This document shows positions 24,230-32,402 of a stretch of 64,000 bases of DNA, one piece after another (the stretch's first letter is position 1; each line of letters opens with the position of its first letter). Under the pieces are notes generated by a model. It was not told the origin of the DNA. It saw only the letters and a program-made list of their open reading frames with translations, and did not search any database. The DNA lies in NCBI RefSeq assembly GCF_026627255.1, contig NZ_JAPNLM010000004.1:261589-325588 (forward strand), written 5' to 3'. A program made the translations under genes and the position numbers. Source of the DNA: Streptomyces antarcticus. GTDB taxonomy: Bacteria; Actinomycetota; Actinomycetes; Streptomycetales; Streptomycetaceae.

Positions 24230-24544
24230 ATGGAACGACGCGTGGTGGACCGCCCCGAGAAGTCCCGTTACGAGATCCTCGCCGGCGAGGACGGCACCGA
24301 GACGGCGGGCTTCGCCGACTACTCCCTCTCCGGGGGCGGGATCGCCTTCACCCACACCGAGACCGACCCGCGCTTCGCCGGTCGCGGCCTGGGCGGGCTC
24401 CTCGCCCGCGGCGCCCTCGACGACGCCCGGGCGCGGAGCCTGGACGTCCTGCCGTACTGCCCGTTCATCCGAGGGTGGATCGGCAAGCACCCGGAGTACG
24501 CGGACCTGGTGCCCGAGGCGCGCCGCGCGGAGTTCGGCCTCTGA
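24230..24544 (+). CDS. GNAT-fold acetyltransferase, YjdJ/Gtn-type
   Basis: A protein of 104 residues, the short size of the 'acetyltransf_CG' GNAT branch. It shows YEILAGEDGTETAGFADYS, then HTETDPRFAGRGLGGLLARG with the acetyl-CoA pyrophosphate loop (RGLGG), and VLPYCPFIRGWIGKHPEY. That C-terminal segment with a conserved Cys is typical of this subgroup. ATG 24230 follows CAGGAG. The acceptor substrate is unknown. Confidence 0.85.
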   Translation: MERRVVDRPEKSRYEILAGEDGTETAGFADYSLSGGGIAFTHTETDPRFAGRGLGGLLARGALDDARARSLDVLPYCPFIRGWIGKHPEYADLVPEARRAEFGL

Positions 24545-24814
24545 GCGGCTCCCGGCCGATCCGGCCCGTCGAGGACTCGGGCGACCGCTTCGTCCCCGCG
24601 GGAACGAGATCCCCGTCGTCTGGAAGCGTCCCGGCAGCCCTCCGGTGCGCCGGGCGTCCCGTACACGCCGCGGCACCTGCCGGCGGTTGCCCCGGCCCGA
24701 CCGGACGCCCCCGGCCGTGATCCGGCCCGTGCCGCACCGACCCGTTCCCGCATGAGTGACCGTGCGAGGGGGCAGGGGCGGTACTGCACGAGACGTAAGA
24801 CCGATTGGGGCGAT

Positions 24815-25936
24815 GTGCGAAGCGTGGGCGTGGAAGAGGAACTGTTGCTGGTGGACGCCCGCAGTGGCGAGCCGCTGGCCCTGTCGGGGGTCGTGCTGGC
24901 GGCCGCGGACCGGTCCGCCGGACACCTGCCGGGCAGGGGTGGGGCGCCTGCCCACACCTTCGAGAAGGAGTTGCACGAGGAGCAGCTGGAGTTCGCCACC
25001 AAGCCGGTGACGGAGATGGGCGAGCTCCTGGAGGAGATCACCCGGTGGCGGGCGGAGGCTGCCCGGCACGCGGCGTCCGCCGGGGCGCTGGTGGCCGCCC
25101 TCGGCACCTCCCCGCTGCCCGTCCGGCCGTCGATGAGCGCGGGCAGGCGCTACGAGTGGGTGGGCGAGCAGTTCGGCCTGACCGCGCAGGAACAGCTGAC
25201 CTGCGGCTGTCACGTTCACGTGTCGGTGGAGTCGGACGAGGAAGGCGTCGCGGTCCTGGACCGGATCCGCCCCTGGCTGCCCGTGCTGACGGCGATGAGC
25301 GCGAACTCGCCGTTCTGGCAGGGCCAGGACAGCGGCTACGGCAGCTACCGCAGCCGGGTCTGGAACCGGCTGCCGTCAGCCGGAGCCACGGATGTCTTCG
25401 GGTCCGCCGACCGCTATCACGAGCAGGTCCGCGCCATGGTCGACACCGGCGTGCTGCGCGACGAGGGCATGATCTGGTTCGACGCCCGGCTGTCCGCCGC
25501 CTACCCGACGGTGGAGGTCAGGGTCGCGGACGTGTGCCTCGAGGCGTTCACTCCGGTCCTGCTGGCGGCCCTGGTACGCGGCCTGGTCGAGACCGCCGCC
25601 CGCGAGTGGCGGGACGGGCGGCCACCGGCCGCGATCAGCACGAGCCTGCTGCGGCTGGCCTCGTGGCGGGCCGGCCGCTCGGGCCTGGACGGCCCGCTCC
25701 TGCACCCGCGCACGATGCGGGAGACCTCTCCCGCCGGAGCCGTCGAGGCGCTCTACGCCCACGTCCGCGAAGCCCTGGCCGACCACGGCGACGACGAACG
25801 CGTCCGGGAGGGCATCGCCCGCCTCATGGAGCGCGGCAACGGGGCACGCGTCCAGCGCGAACTGCTGCGTACCGAAGGGGACCTCGAGGCCGTGGTCACG
25901 CGGTGCGCGCGGCTCACGACGCCACCGGCCGGCTGA
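24815..25936 (+). CDS. YbdK-type carboxylate-amine ligase (glutamate--cysteine ligase 2 family)
   Basis: A protein of 373 residues. It starts MRSVGVEEELLLVD, the family's ATP/Glu-binding beginning, and continues with FEKELHEEQLEFATKP, a TCGCHVHVS motif and WFDARLSAAYPTVEVRVADV. It ligates an amino group to a glutamate-like carboxylate; E. coli YbdK has weak gamma-glutamylcysteine activity. In actinomycetes the true product is uncertain. GTG 24815 gives the usual family length and lies 4 bases from GGGG; an ATG at 24752 would add 21 residues without a ribosome site. Confidence 0.85.
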   Translation: MRSVGVEEELLLVDARSGEPLALSGVVLAAADRSAGHLPGRGGAPAHTFEKELHEEQLEFATKPVTEMGELLEEITRWRAEAARHAASAGALVAALGTSPLPVRPSMSAGRRYEWVGEQFGLTAQEQLTCGCHVHVSVESDEEGVAVLDRIRPWLPVLTAMSANSPFWQGQDSGYGSYRSRVWNRLPSAGATDVFGSADRYHEQVRAMVDTGVLRDEGMIWFDARLSAAYPTVEVRVADVCLEAFTPVLLAALVRGLVETAAREWRDGRPPAAISTSLLRLASWRAGRSGLDGPLLHPRTMRETSPAGAVEALYAHVREALADHGDDERVREGIARLMERGNGARVQRELLRTEGDLEAVVTRCARLTTPPAG

Positions 25937-26038
25937 CGGAGCCCCGGAGAGGGGCCGGTCACCGCCGCGGAGCCCCCGCGCGCCGAACGCGGCTTGGTGC
26001 GCACCCACGGACGCGCCCGCGCGGGGGCCGGGAATCTC

Positions 26039-26360
26039 ATGGTTCCACCCAGTGGGTCTGCGGAGCCAGCCCCGGATACGTTCGCCACGTTCCGGGCCGG
26101 CGCGTACGCCGCACAGGCCGCACAGGCCGCACACGCCGCTCGCGCTCCGCGCGTCCCGCGCGTCCCGCGACGCCGCGACCGTACTGGCCCGGTTCACGGC
26201 CTGGAAAGGCGACCTGCCCGCCGACGGCCTCGCGTACGTCACCTCGCGCAGGACCACCGAGGAACTCGGCCTGACCGCCCCGGAGGCCAGGTCTCTGCTC
26301 GGCACACCGGGCGCGACCGTGTACCCGCGGCGGGCGGCTCCGCTGTGGCGGCTGGCGTAG
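26039..26360 (+). pseudogene. Frameshifted small gene of unknown function
   Basis: Coding bias begins in the frame of ATG 26039 (PDTFATFRAGAYAAQAAQAA) and moves near 26150-26165 to a second frame, RDAATVLARFTAWKGDLPAD, running to TAG at 26358-26360. The total is one base more than a multiple of three. The switch point lies in short tandem repeats (CCGCACAGG and CGCGTCC), where slippage is easy. The family is not recognised. Nothing else is seen in 25937-26038. Confidence 0.5.
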
Positions 26361-26658
26361 GGCTCGCCCCGTACGCCCCCGTACGCCCGAACGCCCGGCC
26401 GCCCGTGATGCGGCCGTCACCCACACGAGGGTTCGGCGCCGCGATCCGGCGGGCACGGCTACGGTCGTGAACCGGCGGGCGCTCGAACCAGTCGGGGAGC
26501 ACCGCCTGTGAGGCGACGGACGGCCCCGAACCGTCCGTCGCCCCCCGTGGCCCCGGCGCCGAACCGGGGCCACGCGCAGCCGTGGCCGTCCGGTCCCGCA
26601 TACGGGTGATCTCCGGACCGTGCCCGTCACGAAGATGCGGGTGGATTGTCATACGGGT

Positions 26659-27248
26659 ATGACGACTTCGCGCACGATGTCCCGGCTGTCGGCCCGGGAG
26701 ACCGCCCAGAACGCCCTTCCCGCGCCGGGTGAACGACGCAGGCTCCGCGAACTGTGGGGCCTCACCCCGCAGCAGGTGGCCGTCGCCTTCGGCGTGCGGG
26801 CGGCCACCGTCCGCTCCTGGGAGTCGGGGCGGAGCGAGCCGACGGGACAACGCCGCGACGCCTACCGGCGCTTCCTCCAGGGCCTCGCCCAGCGCGCCGA
26901 CCTCGGGCCCCGGCCCGCCGCCCCGCCGGCGGCCTCCCTGCCTGTCGCTGCTCCGCCTGCCGCTGCTCCGCCCGCCGCCGCCCCGCCTGCCGTGGCCCGG
27001 CCCGCCGCCGTGCTGCCCGCCAGCCGCAGCCCCCGGTCCGACGTGCCGCCGTGCCCCGGCTCCCCGGCCGCCGGGGCACCGGCGAGCGCGCCCGCGCAGG
27101 GGGCCCCGCGGACCGGATGCCGCCGGTGGCGGGCGGGACGCCGGCGTGCGGGTGGCTGCCCCGGGTGGGCGCGGTCGCCGCGACCTTCGCGGGGTGGGTC
27201 CTGGTCCTCGTACTGCTGGACGCGTACCTGCCGGGCGCCGCGGGCTGA
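26659..27248 (+). pseudogene. XRE-type HTH protein with C-terminal membrane helix, frameshifted
   Basis: The N-terminal part carries an HTH (RRLREL, LTPQQVAVAFGVRAATVRSW, ESGRSEP) like Streptomyces regulators that begin with this domain. A Pro/Ala-rich linker containing repeated GCTGCTCCGCCTGCC-like units follows. Near 27095-27110 (GGGGCCCC) coding bias moves to another frame, which reads LPRVGAVAATFAGWVLVLVL then DAYLPGAAG and stops at 27246-27248: one transmembrane helix. One missing base would restore a 196-residue HTH-TM protein. It converges on the Asp23 genes and may belong to the same stress locus. Confidence 0.55.
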
Positions 27249-27266
27249 ACCGCCGGGCGGCGCGGC

Positions 27267-27627
27267 TCACACGATCCCGGTCACGATGACGTGTACCGGG
27301 ATCGTCCGCGCCGCGTCCGGGTACGACGTGCGGCACCGCCTCCCGGACGGCACGCGTCACGTCGAGGGCGCGGTACCCGCGCAGCAGGACGACGTGGACG
27401 TCGACGGCCGCCGCCCGGTCACCGGAAGCGGCGCTGATCTTGACTCCCGACGCGTGGCGGGGCGCGGACGCCGCGTGTCCCGGGCTTGCCGCCGTCGCCG
27501 CGGCGACGGCGGAGCGCAGGCGCGCGCCGAGCGCGGGCCGCAGGAACGCCACGCCCCGTACGCCGAGCACGGCCTCGCCGATCACGGCCGGGGACGGCGA
27601 CGGTCCGCCGCTGTTCGCCTTCGTCAT
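27267..27627 (-). pseudogene. Asp23/Gls24 family envelope-stress protein, frameshifted near the end
   Basis: It starts MTKANSGGPSPSPAVIGEAV, with a good GAGGAC ribosome site before ATG 27627, and shows VDVHVVLLRGYRALDVTRAV, typical of Asp23. After REAV the family's end (TIPVHVIVTGIV, then TGA at 27267-27269) is found in another frame. One extra C around 27340 explains this: removing it gives REAVRTSYPDAARTIPVHV. The span is one base more than a multiple of three. Asp23 proteins assemble at the membrane through AmaP. The start overlaps the upstream gene's stop by 4 bases. Confidence 0.65.
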
Positions 27628-28233
27628 CGCGGGTCCTCATCGGGGGATTCGTGGTGGAGGTCGGTGACGACCACGTCGACGGAGGTGATCCGCATGCCCA
27701 GCTCCTGCCGGGCGGCCTCCCCGATCTGACGGCGGATCCGGTCCGCGGTCCGTTGCAGGTCGCGGGCCGCGCCGACGGTGACCTCGATCCGTACCCGGGC
27801 CGGTGTCCGGGGCCGGGTTCGGGGCCGACGCGGCAGCTTCCCGCCCCGACGCCCGGGACGCGCTCGGCCGCGGCGCGGAAGGCGCGGGCGGCGACGGCCT
27901 CGTGGTCCAGGCGTCCTCGTCCGCGTCGCCCAGTGCGAGGGTACGGCCGGGCCGCAGTTCGAGGCGTACGACGTCCATGACGTCCGAGGCGAGCCGGGAC
28001 GCGTCCGCCTGCCAGTCGGTACCGGTCTCCTCGCCGTCGCGGCGCACGACGTCGCGCAGCCGTGCGAGATCCGCGAGGGCGGGGGCACAGTGCGGGCAGT
28101 CGGCCGTGTGCGGGTCGGCGGCGCCCCGCGGGCCCTGCTGCCACCGGTCCCACAGGGTCGCGAGATCCCTGCCGCAGGGCAGGAGTCCGTCGTCCCCGGT
28201 GTCCGGGGCGTACTCGGGTTCGTCCATCGCCAT
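27624..28233 (-). pseudogene. Asp23-like protein with N-terminal zinc-binding region, two frameshifts
   Basis: From ATG 28233 (MAMDEPEYAPD) the first frame has LLPCGRDLATLWDRW, HTADCPHCAPALADLARL and MDVVRLELRPGRTLALGD. Near 27890-27900 coding moves to EAVAARAFRAAAERVPGV then AGSCRV, and near 27800-27815 to VRIEVTVGAARDLQRTADRI ending at 27624. Single missing bases at both points restore a 203-residue protein. This order (Cys/His N-terminus, then an Asp23-like C-terminus) is found beside ECF sigma factors in Streptomyces, where the first part resembles an anti-sigma zinc module. Confidence 0.65.
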
Positions 28234-28560
28234 GCGCCCATCGCCTCCGTCAGACAGCGCCGAGCACGAAAGACTCTGGCCCGTACGGCTTCCTGGCTGA
28301 TTCCGGCCATCTCCGCGATCGTCTCGTACGGCATCGTCTCGATCTCCCGCAGGACCCAGCAGGCGCGCTGTTCCGGCGAGAGGAGGGCCATCGCCTCTCC
28401 CAGCGCGCGGACCGCGGCCTGGGACTCCGCCGCGCGTGCGGGGGAGTTCAGGTGATCGGGCGCGGGCTGCTCGGGCACCTCGTCGAGGTCGGCCACGGGC
28501 CGCCGGGAGCGCAGTGTGTTCACACAGCGGTTGGTCACGATCCGGTGCATCCAGGGCCGC
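28227..28560 (-). pseudogene. ECF sigma factor lacking its N-terminal half
   Basis: The frame retains the end of region 2 (WMHRIVTNRCVNTLRSRRP) and a full region 4 (LLSPEQRACWVLREIETMPY, then ETIAEMAGISQEAVRARVF and RARRCLTEAM). Regions 2.1-2.3, about 60 residues, are missing: upstream of the Trp the sequence is that of another gene on the opposite strand. There is also no stop codon where sigma factors of this type end, at the overlap with the next gene. It can hardly recognise promoters as it stands. It was probably the head of the Asp23 operon. Confidence 0.7.
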
Positions 28561-28576
28561 CGCACCGTGCGGCGGC
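28556..28576. repeat. 21-bp palindrome at the junction of two truncated genes
   Basis: GCCGCCGCAC, one central C, then GTGCGGCGGC: perfect 10-bp arms. Minus-strand sigma-factor sequence ends here and plus-strand AmaP-like sequence begins here, so it marks a likely inversion or deletion breakpoint. Confidence 0.75.
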
Positions 28577-28902
28577 TGCCGCTGCCCGCGCCGGGAACCG
28601 CACTGGACTCCGGCGCCCTCACGGCCGCGGTGACCGGCCGCCTCCGCGCACTGCCCGGAGTCCGCGCCGCCCGCACCACCCTGCACGGGACGAAGGCGCA
28701 CCCCTGCCTCAGGATCCGCGTGGTCCTGGATGACACAGCGTCACCCGACCGGCTCCTGGCCGTCCTGTCCGGGACGGTCCTGCCGGAGGCCCGTACCGTC
28801 ATGGCCCCGCAACCCCTGGCGGCGGAAGTGCGCTTCACGGCAGGCGGCCGGCGGTCCATGCGCGCGGGCGGGAGTTCACCGCCCCCGCGTGCGGTGCGAT
28901 GA
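28567..28902 (+). pseudogene. C-terminal fragment of an AmaP-like (alkaline-shock membrane anchor) gene
   Basis: The plus-strand frame reads LPLPAPGTALDSGALTAAV, LRALPGVRAARTTLHG, LRIRVVLDDTASPDRLLAVL and PQPLAAEVRF, ending at TGA 28900-28902. This matches the C-terminal periplasm-like domain of Streptomyces AmaP proteins (and the related DUF6286), which anchor Asp23. The N-terminal transmembrane helices are absent. The only upstream start codon, ATG 28516, lies inside the sigma-factor remnant, so a native product is unlikely. Confidence 0.5.
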
Positions 28903-29023
28903 GCCCACCTGTCGCCTTCGATCGGCCATTGGAGTGGCGCGCCGTTTCTCGTGACGTTCCGTGACGTTGAACCGGCCGACGCGTCCTTCCCGGCGCGTCT
29001 TCCAAAGATCCATTGGAGTAGTC

Positions 29024-29272
29024 ATGCGCATGCGCTCTGCCCTCACCGTCTCCGTCCTGGCCGCGGGCGTCCTGCTCGGAGGCGCCGGCGCCTCCCTGGC
29101 CAACGAGGGTGTCGAGGGCGAGGCCTTCTCCGGCGGGCACTCGAGCTTCGCGTTCACCTGCTCGTCGGCGGCCGCCGTTCCGGCGCGGTTCGGTCCCGTC
29201 TGGACCTCGACGTGCTCCGGCGAGGGCGAGCGGGACTACGCGGAGTTCGGTCACTTCGTCGGCCGTGGCTGA
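29024..29272 (+). CDS. Small secreted protein of unknown function
   Basis: A precursor of 82 residues. A Sec-type signal peptide (MRMRSALTVSVLAAGVLLGG, cut likely after SLAN/ASLA near residue 27) precedes a mature part of some 55 residues with two Cys (FTCSS and TSTCSG) that could form one disulfide. GGAG lies 5 bases before ATG 29024. It is chaplin-sized but lacks chaplin motifs. A 10-bp string, CCATTGGAGT, including its ribosome site, also occurs at 28926-28935. It carries its own strong terminator. Confidence 0.75.
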   Translation: MRMRSALTVSVLAAGVLLGGAGASLANEGVEGEAFSGGHSSFAFTCSSAAAVPARFGPVWTSTCSGEGERDYAEFGHFVGRG

Positions 29273-29285
29273 CACCCGGACAGCA

Positions 29286-29327
29286 CCGCAGGGGCAGCCG
29301 ACGCGACCGCGTCGGCTGCCCCTGCGG
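29286..29327. terminator. Bidirectional terminator
   Basis: A stem of 19-20 perfect base pairs (CCGCAGGGGCAGCCGACGCG and its complement) with a tiny loop, followed by CGTTTG. It lies between the small secreted gene and the convergent polysaccharide operon. Confidence 0.88.
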
Positions 29328-29349
29328 CGTTTGCGCCTGTCCGGGCCCG

Positions 29350-32300
29350 CTAGCCGGTACCCGCCCGGGTCGAGACGGTGACGTGGTCGACCCGCATCGG
29401 ACGGCCCGGTTCGGTCGCGGGCCCCACGGTCGCACCGTCGGCCTCCGGGAGCTTGCCGCCCATGGCCACGTTGAGGATGAGGAACACCCCGTGGTCCACG
29501 GCCCGCTTCCAGGTTCCGGCGTCCATCCGGTCCCCGGACACCCGGTGGTACACGCGTCCGTCCAGGTACCAGCGCACCTCCTCCGCGCCGGGTGTGCGGT
29601 CGACCTCGACGGCGTACGAGTGGAACGCCGTGCGGCAGCCCGGGCACGGCTGCGGGCCCGAGGTCAGGCCCACCGGCTCCGCGCACGGGCCGCCGTCGAG
29701 GACGCCGCAGTGCATGGAGCCGAAGACGGTGTCCCGCCCGTTCACCGACTCCATGACGTCGAGTTCCCCGACACCCGGCCAGCCCGTGTACCCGTCGCGC
29801 AGCGGCGCCCCCAGCGTCCAGAACGCCGGCCAGTAGCCCGCGGCCGCGGCCCCGGTGACGTCGGGCAGCGCGATCGAGGCCTCGATGCGCAGCGTCCCTC
29901 CGGGGGGCGCGGCGAAGTCCGAGCGCTTCGTCTCGATGCGCCCCGAACTCCACGCGCCGTCCTTCCGGGTGGGGACGATCTCCAGGGCGCCCTTCCCGTC
30001 GAGCCGCACGTTGTCGGTGGAGTCGGTCATGGTCTCGATCTCGCCGGTGCCCCACTGCGGCGCGGGGCAGCCCGGGTAGCAGGTGCCGGTGTCGTGGATC
30101 CAGTCGGCGGGGGACGGGGCGCTGCCCGCCGGACCGTCGAAGTCGTCCCGCAGCAGCCGGGTCCACCCGTCTGCGGCGGCCGTTCCGGACGTGCCGGGCG
30201 TGGGCGTCGCGGCCGGGGACCGCGCCGGGAGGGCGCCGGACTCCGTGAGCAGCCGCTCCAGCCGGGGCGTCAGGACGACCGCCGCCACGTTGGTCAGGTG
30301 GGCGTCGTCCCGGTAGAGCAGGATCCGGTCCACCACGGCCGGGCAGGTCGGGCCGTCGCCCGGGCACAGCACCGGGTTCACGCTGATGCTCCGTACGCCG
30401 GGCAGCGCGCCGGACGCGATGCGCGGGGCCAGCGGATCGGGCTGCCGGGAGTCCGCGCGGCTGAACGCGCAGGCGTCGGGGGAGTCGGGGCTGCCGGACA
30501 CGCACGCCGGGACGTCCGTACCCGGAACCGGGGTGTCCTCGATGTAGACGATCGGTGCCCCCAGGGCCCGCAGCTGCTCCAGGGTCTTCTCCCAGCCCTC
30601 GGCCAGGAGCTTCGCGTCGGCGGTGTACCGGTTCAGCGAGGCGATCACGATGAGCCGGGGCTTCGGCTGCTGCCGCAGCCGCTCCAGGGCGTCCGCCCGC
30701 CAGGTGTCGCACTCCCGGTAGGCGCGTCCGAGCTGGGGGCTGTGCACCTCCAGCCGGGCCAGCGGGCAGCCCTGCTTCACCAGCTCCTGCAGGGCCCAGC
30801 CCCGCTCGGCGGCCAGCGCCAGCATCGGGGAGAACCACTGGCCGGCGTGCGAGTCGCCGAGCAGCACGATCCGGTCGGGGCTGTTCACCGCGCCGAACAG
30901 GCAGTCGGGGCTGCTGGTCACGGCCGGGGCGACCTCGCACGGCGCGTCCGGCGGGAAGTCCTTGCGCGCCTGGACGGGACTGGGCACCACGGGGCCGTCC
31001 GCCAGTGGCGCACCGGCAGTTCGGGCCAGCAGGGTGGGGCCGGAGGCGGCGCCCGGGGGCAGGCCCTTCATGTCGCCCGGGGTGGCCGGTCCGAGCAGGT
31101 GCAGCGTCGTACTGCCGACGACCAGCGCGAGCACGACCGGCAGCACGATGGCCGAGACGCCCACCGACAGGCCGCGCCGGGGGAGTTCGGAGACCGTACG
31201 GCTGCGCCGCAGCGGCTGCTCGACCCAGCGCATGGTGGCGAGGGCGGGCAGGACGGCCGCGAGCGTCAGCCCGGTCTTCGCGGGCCAGCCGAGCGCCCCG
31301 AAGCGGGCCTCGGCCAGGACGAGCACCGGCCAGTGCCACAGGTAGAGGTTGTAGGAGAGCCGCCCGAGCGCACGGGGCGCCCGGCCCGCCAGCAGCCGCC
31401 CGACGCCGTACGCGCCCTGGACGTCGCGCTCGCCCCGGCCGGGTATCGCGGCGAGGATGACGGCGGCGGTGGCCAGGGTCGGCACGAGTGCCGCGAGGCC
31501 GGGGTACGGGGTGGAGGCGTCGTACGACACCACGCACCAGCCGATCGCCGCGGCGCCGGCCCAGCCGCAGAGCAGCCGCAGCGGACGCGGGCCGCGCATC
31601 AGGTGCCAGGGCAGCAGCGCGAGGAGCGCACCGACGCCGAACTGCCAGACCCGCGAGGGCGTTCCGAGGTACGCGAGCGACACGGAGTGGCCCGTCCAGT
31701 ACAGGGACAGGGCGAACGAGCCGAGGACCAGCGGCGCCGCGACGAGCGCCACGGCGGAGCGCACGGCCCGGCCGCGCCGGACCGCCCTGGCCGCGCAGAG
31801 CACGATCACCGCCAGCAGCGGGGCCCAGAACAGGTAGAACTGCTCCTCGACGGCGAGGGACCAGAAGTGCAGCAGCGGGCTCTGGCCGTGGCCGGCGGCG
31901 AGGTAGTCGGTCTGCTGGGAGACGAACCGCCAGTTCGCGGCGGACAGCGCGGCCGCGACGACGTCGTACTCCAGGTCGGCGCGGCGCAGGGGCACGGTCA
32001 GCCAGGCTCCGGCCACCGCCACCGCGCCGAGCACCACGGCCGCGGACGGCAGCAGCCGGCGGGCGCGCCGGGAGAAGAAGTCGCCGAGCCGGATCCGGCC
32101 GGTGGTGACCGCTTCCCGGACCAGCAGCCCGGTGATCAGGTAGCCGGAGATGACGAAGAAGACGTCCACGCCGACGAAACCGCCCGCCGTACCGGGTATC
32201 CCGGCGTGGAAGGCGAGGACCGCGAGGACGGCGACCGCGCGCAGCCCCTCGATGTCGGGGCGGAATGCGGACCGGTGCGGGCTGGGTCCGGACTCGCCGC

Positions 32301-32388
32301 CGGAGCGGGATCCGGACGCCGGAGGGCCGGGCGGCTGGGCGGCGCGCCCCCGCAGGGGACGCGGGCCGGGAGCCACGGGGAACGGCAT
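29350..32388 (-). CDS. Tri-domain OafA-type acyltransferase / SGNH / GH16 glycoside hydrolase fusion
   Basis: A protein of 1012 residues. Residues about 45-400 are an acyltransferase-3 membrane domain (FRPDIEGLRAVAVLAVLAFH, FFVISGYLI, LLHFWSLAVEEQFYLFW) with about ten helices. Residues about 460-700 form an SGNH domain (IVLLGDSHAGQWF and a late DDAHLTN), usual in extracellular O-acetyltransferases. After a Pro/Thr linker, residues about 720-1012 are a GH16 endo-beta-glucanase with the catalytic GELDVMES at about 874 (E-L-D-x-x-E intact). OafA-SGNH proteins are common; the fused GH16 domain is not in the usual architecture. It starts 14 bases after the GT2 synthase stop, so it probably acylates and trims that enzyme's polymer. 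Confidence 0.88.
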   Translation of the reverse strand: MPFPVAPGPRPLRGRAAQPPGPPASGSRSGGESGPSPHRSAFRPDIEGLRAVAVLAVLAFHAGIPGTAGGFVGVDVFFVISGYLITGLLVREAVTTGRIRLGDFFSRRARRLLPSAAVVLGAVAVAGAWLTVPLRRADLEYDVVAAALSAANWRFVSQQTDYLAAGHGQSPLLHFWSLAVEEQFYLFWAPLLAVIVLCAARAVRRGRAVRSAVALVAAPLVLGSFALSLYWTGHSVSLAYLGTPSRVWQFGVGALLALLPWHLMRGPRPLRLLCGWAGAAAIGWCVVSYDASTPYPGLAALVPTLATAAVILAAIPGRGERDVQGAYGVGRLLAGRAPRALGRLSYNLYLWHWPVLVLAEARFGALGWPAKTGLTLAAVLPALATMRWVEQPLRRSRTVSELPRRGLSVGVSAIVLPVVLALVVGSTTLHLLGPATPGDMKGLPPGAASGPTLLARTAGAPLADGPVVPSPVQARKDFPPDAPCEVAPAVTSSPDCLFGAVNSPDRIVLLGDSHAGQWFSPMLALAAERGWALQELVKQGCPLARLEVHSPQLGRAYRECDTWRADALERLRQQPKPRLIVIASLNRYTADAKLLAEGWEKTLEQLRALGAPIVYIEDTPVPGTDVPACVSGSPDSPDACAFSRADSRQPDPLAPRIASGALPGVRSISVNPVLCPGDGPTCPAVVDRILLYRDDAHLTNVAAVVLTPRLERLLTESGALPARSPAATPTPGTSGTAAADGWTRLLRDDFDGPAGSAPSPADWIHDTGTCYPGCPAPQWGTGEIETMTDSTDNVRLDGKGALEIVPTRKDGAWSSGRIETKRSDFAAPPGGTLRIEASIALPDVTGAAAAGYWPAFWTLGAPLRDGYTGWPGVGELDVMESVNGRDTVFGSMHCGVLDGGPCAEPVGLTSGPQPCPGCRTAFHSYAVEVDRTPGAEEVRWYLDGRVYHRVSGDRMDAGTWKRAVDHGVFLILNVAMGGKLPEADGATVGPATEPGRPMRVDHVTVSTRAGTG

Positions 32389-32402
32389 GGTGATGGAGCC
32401 TT

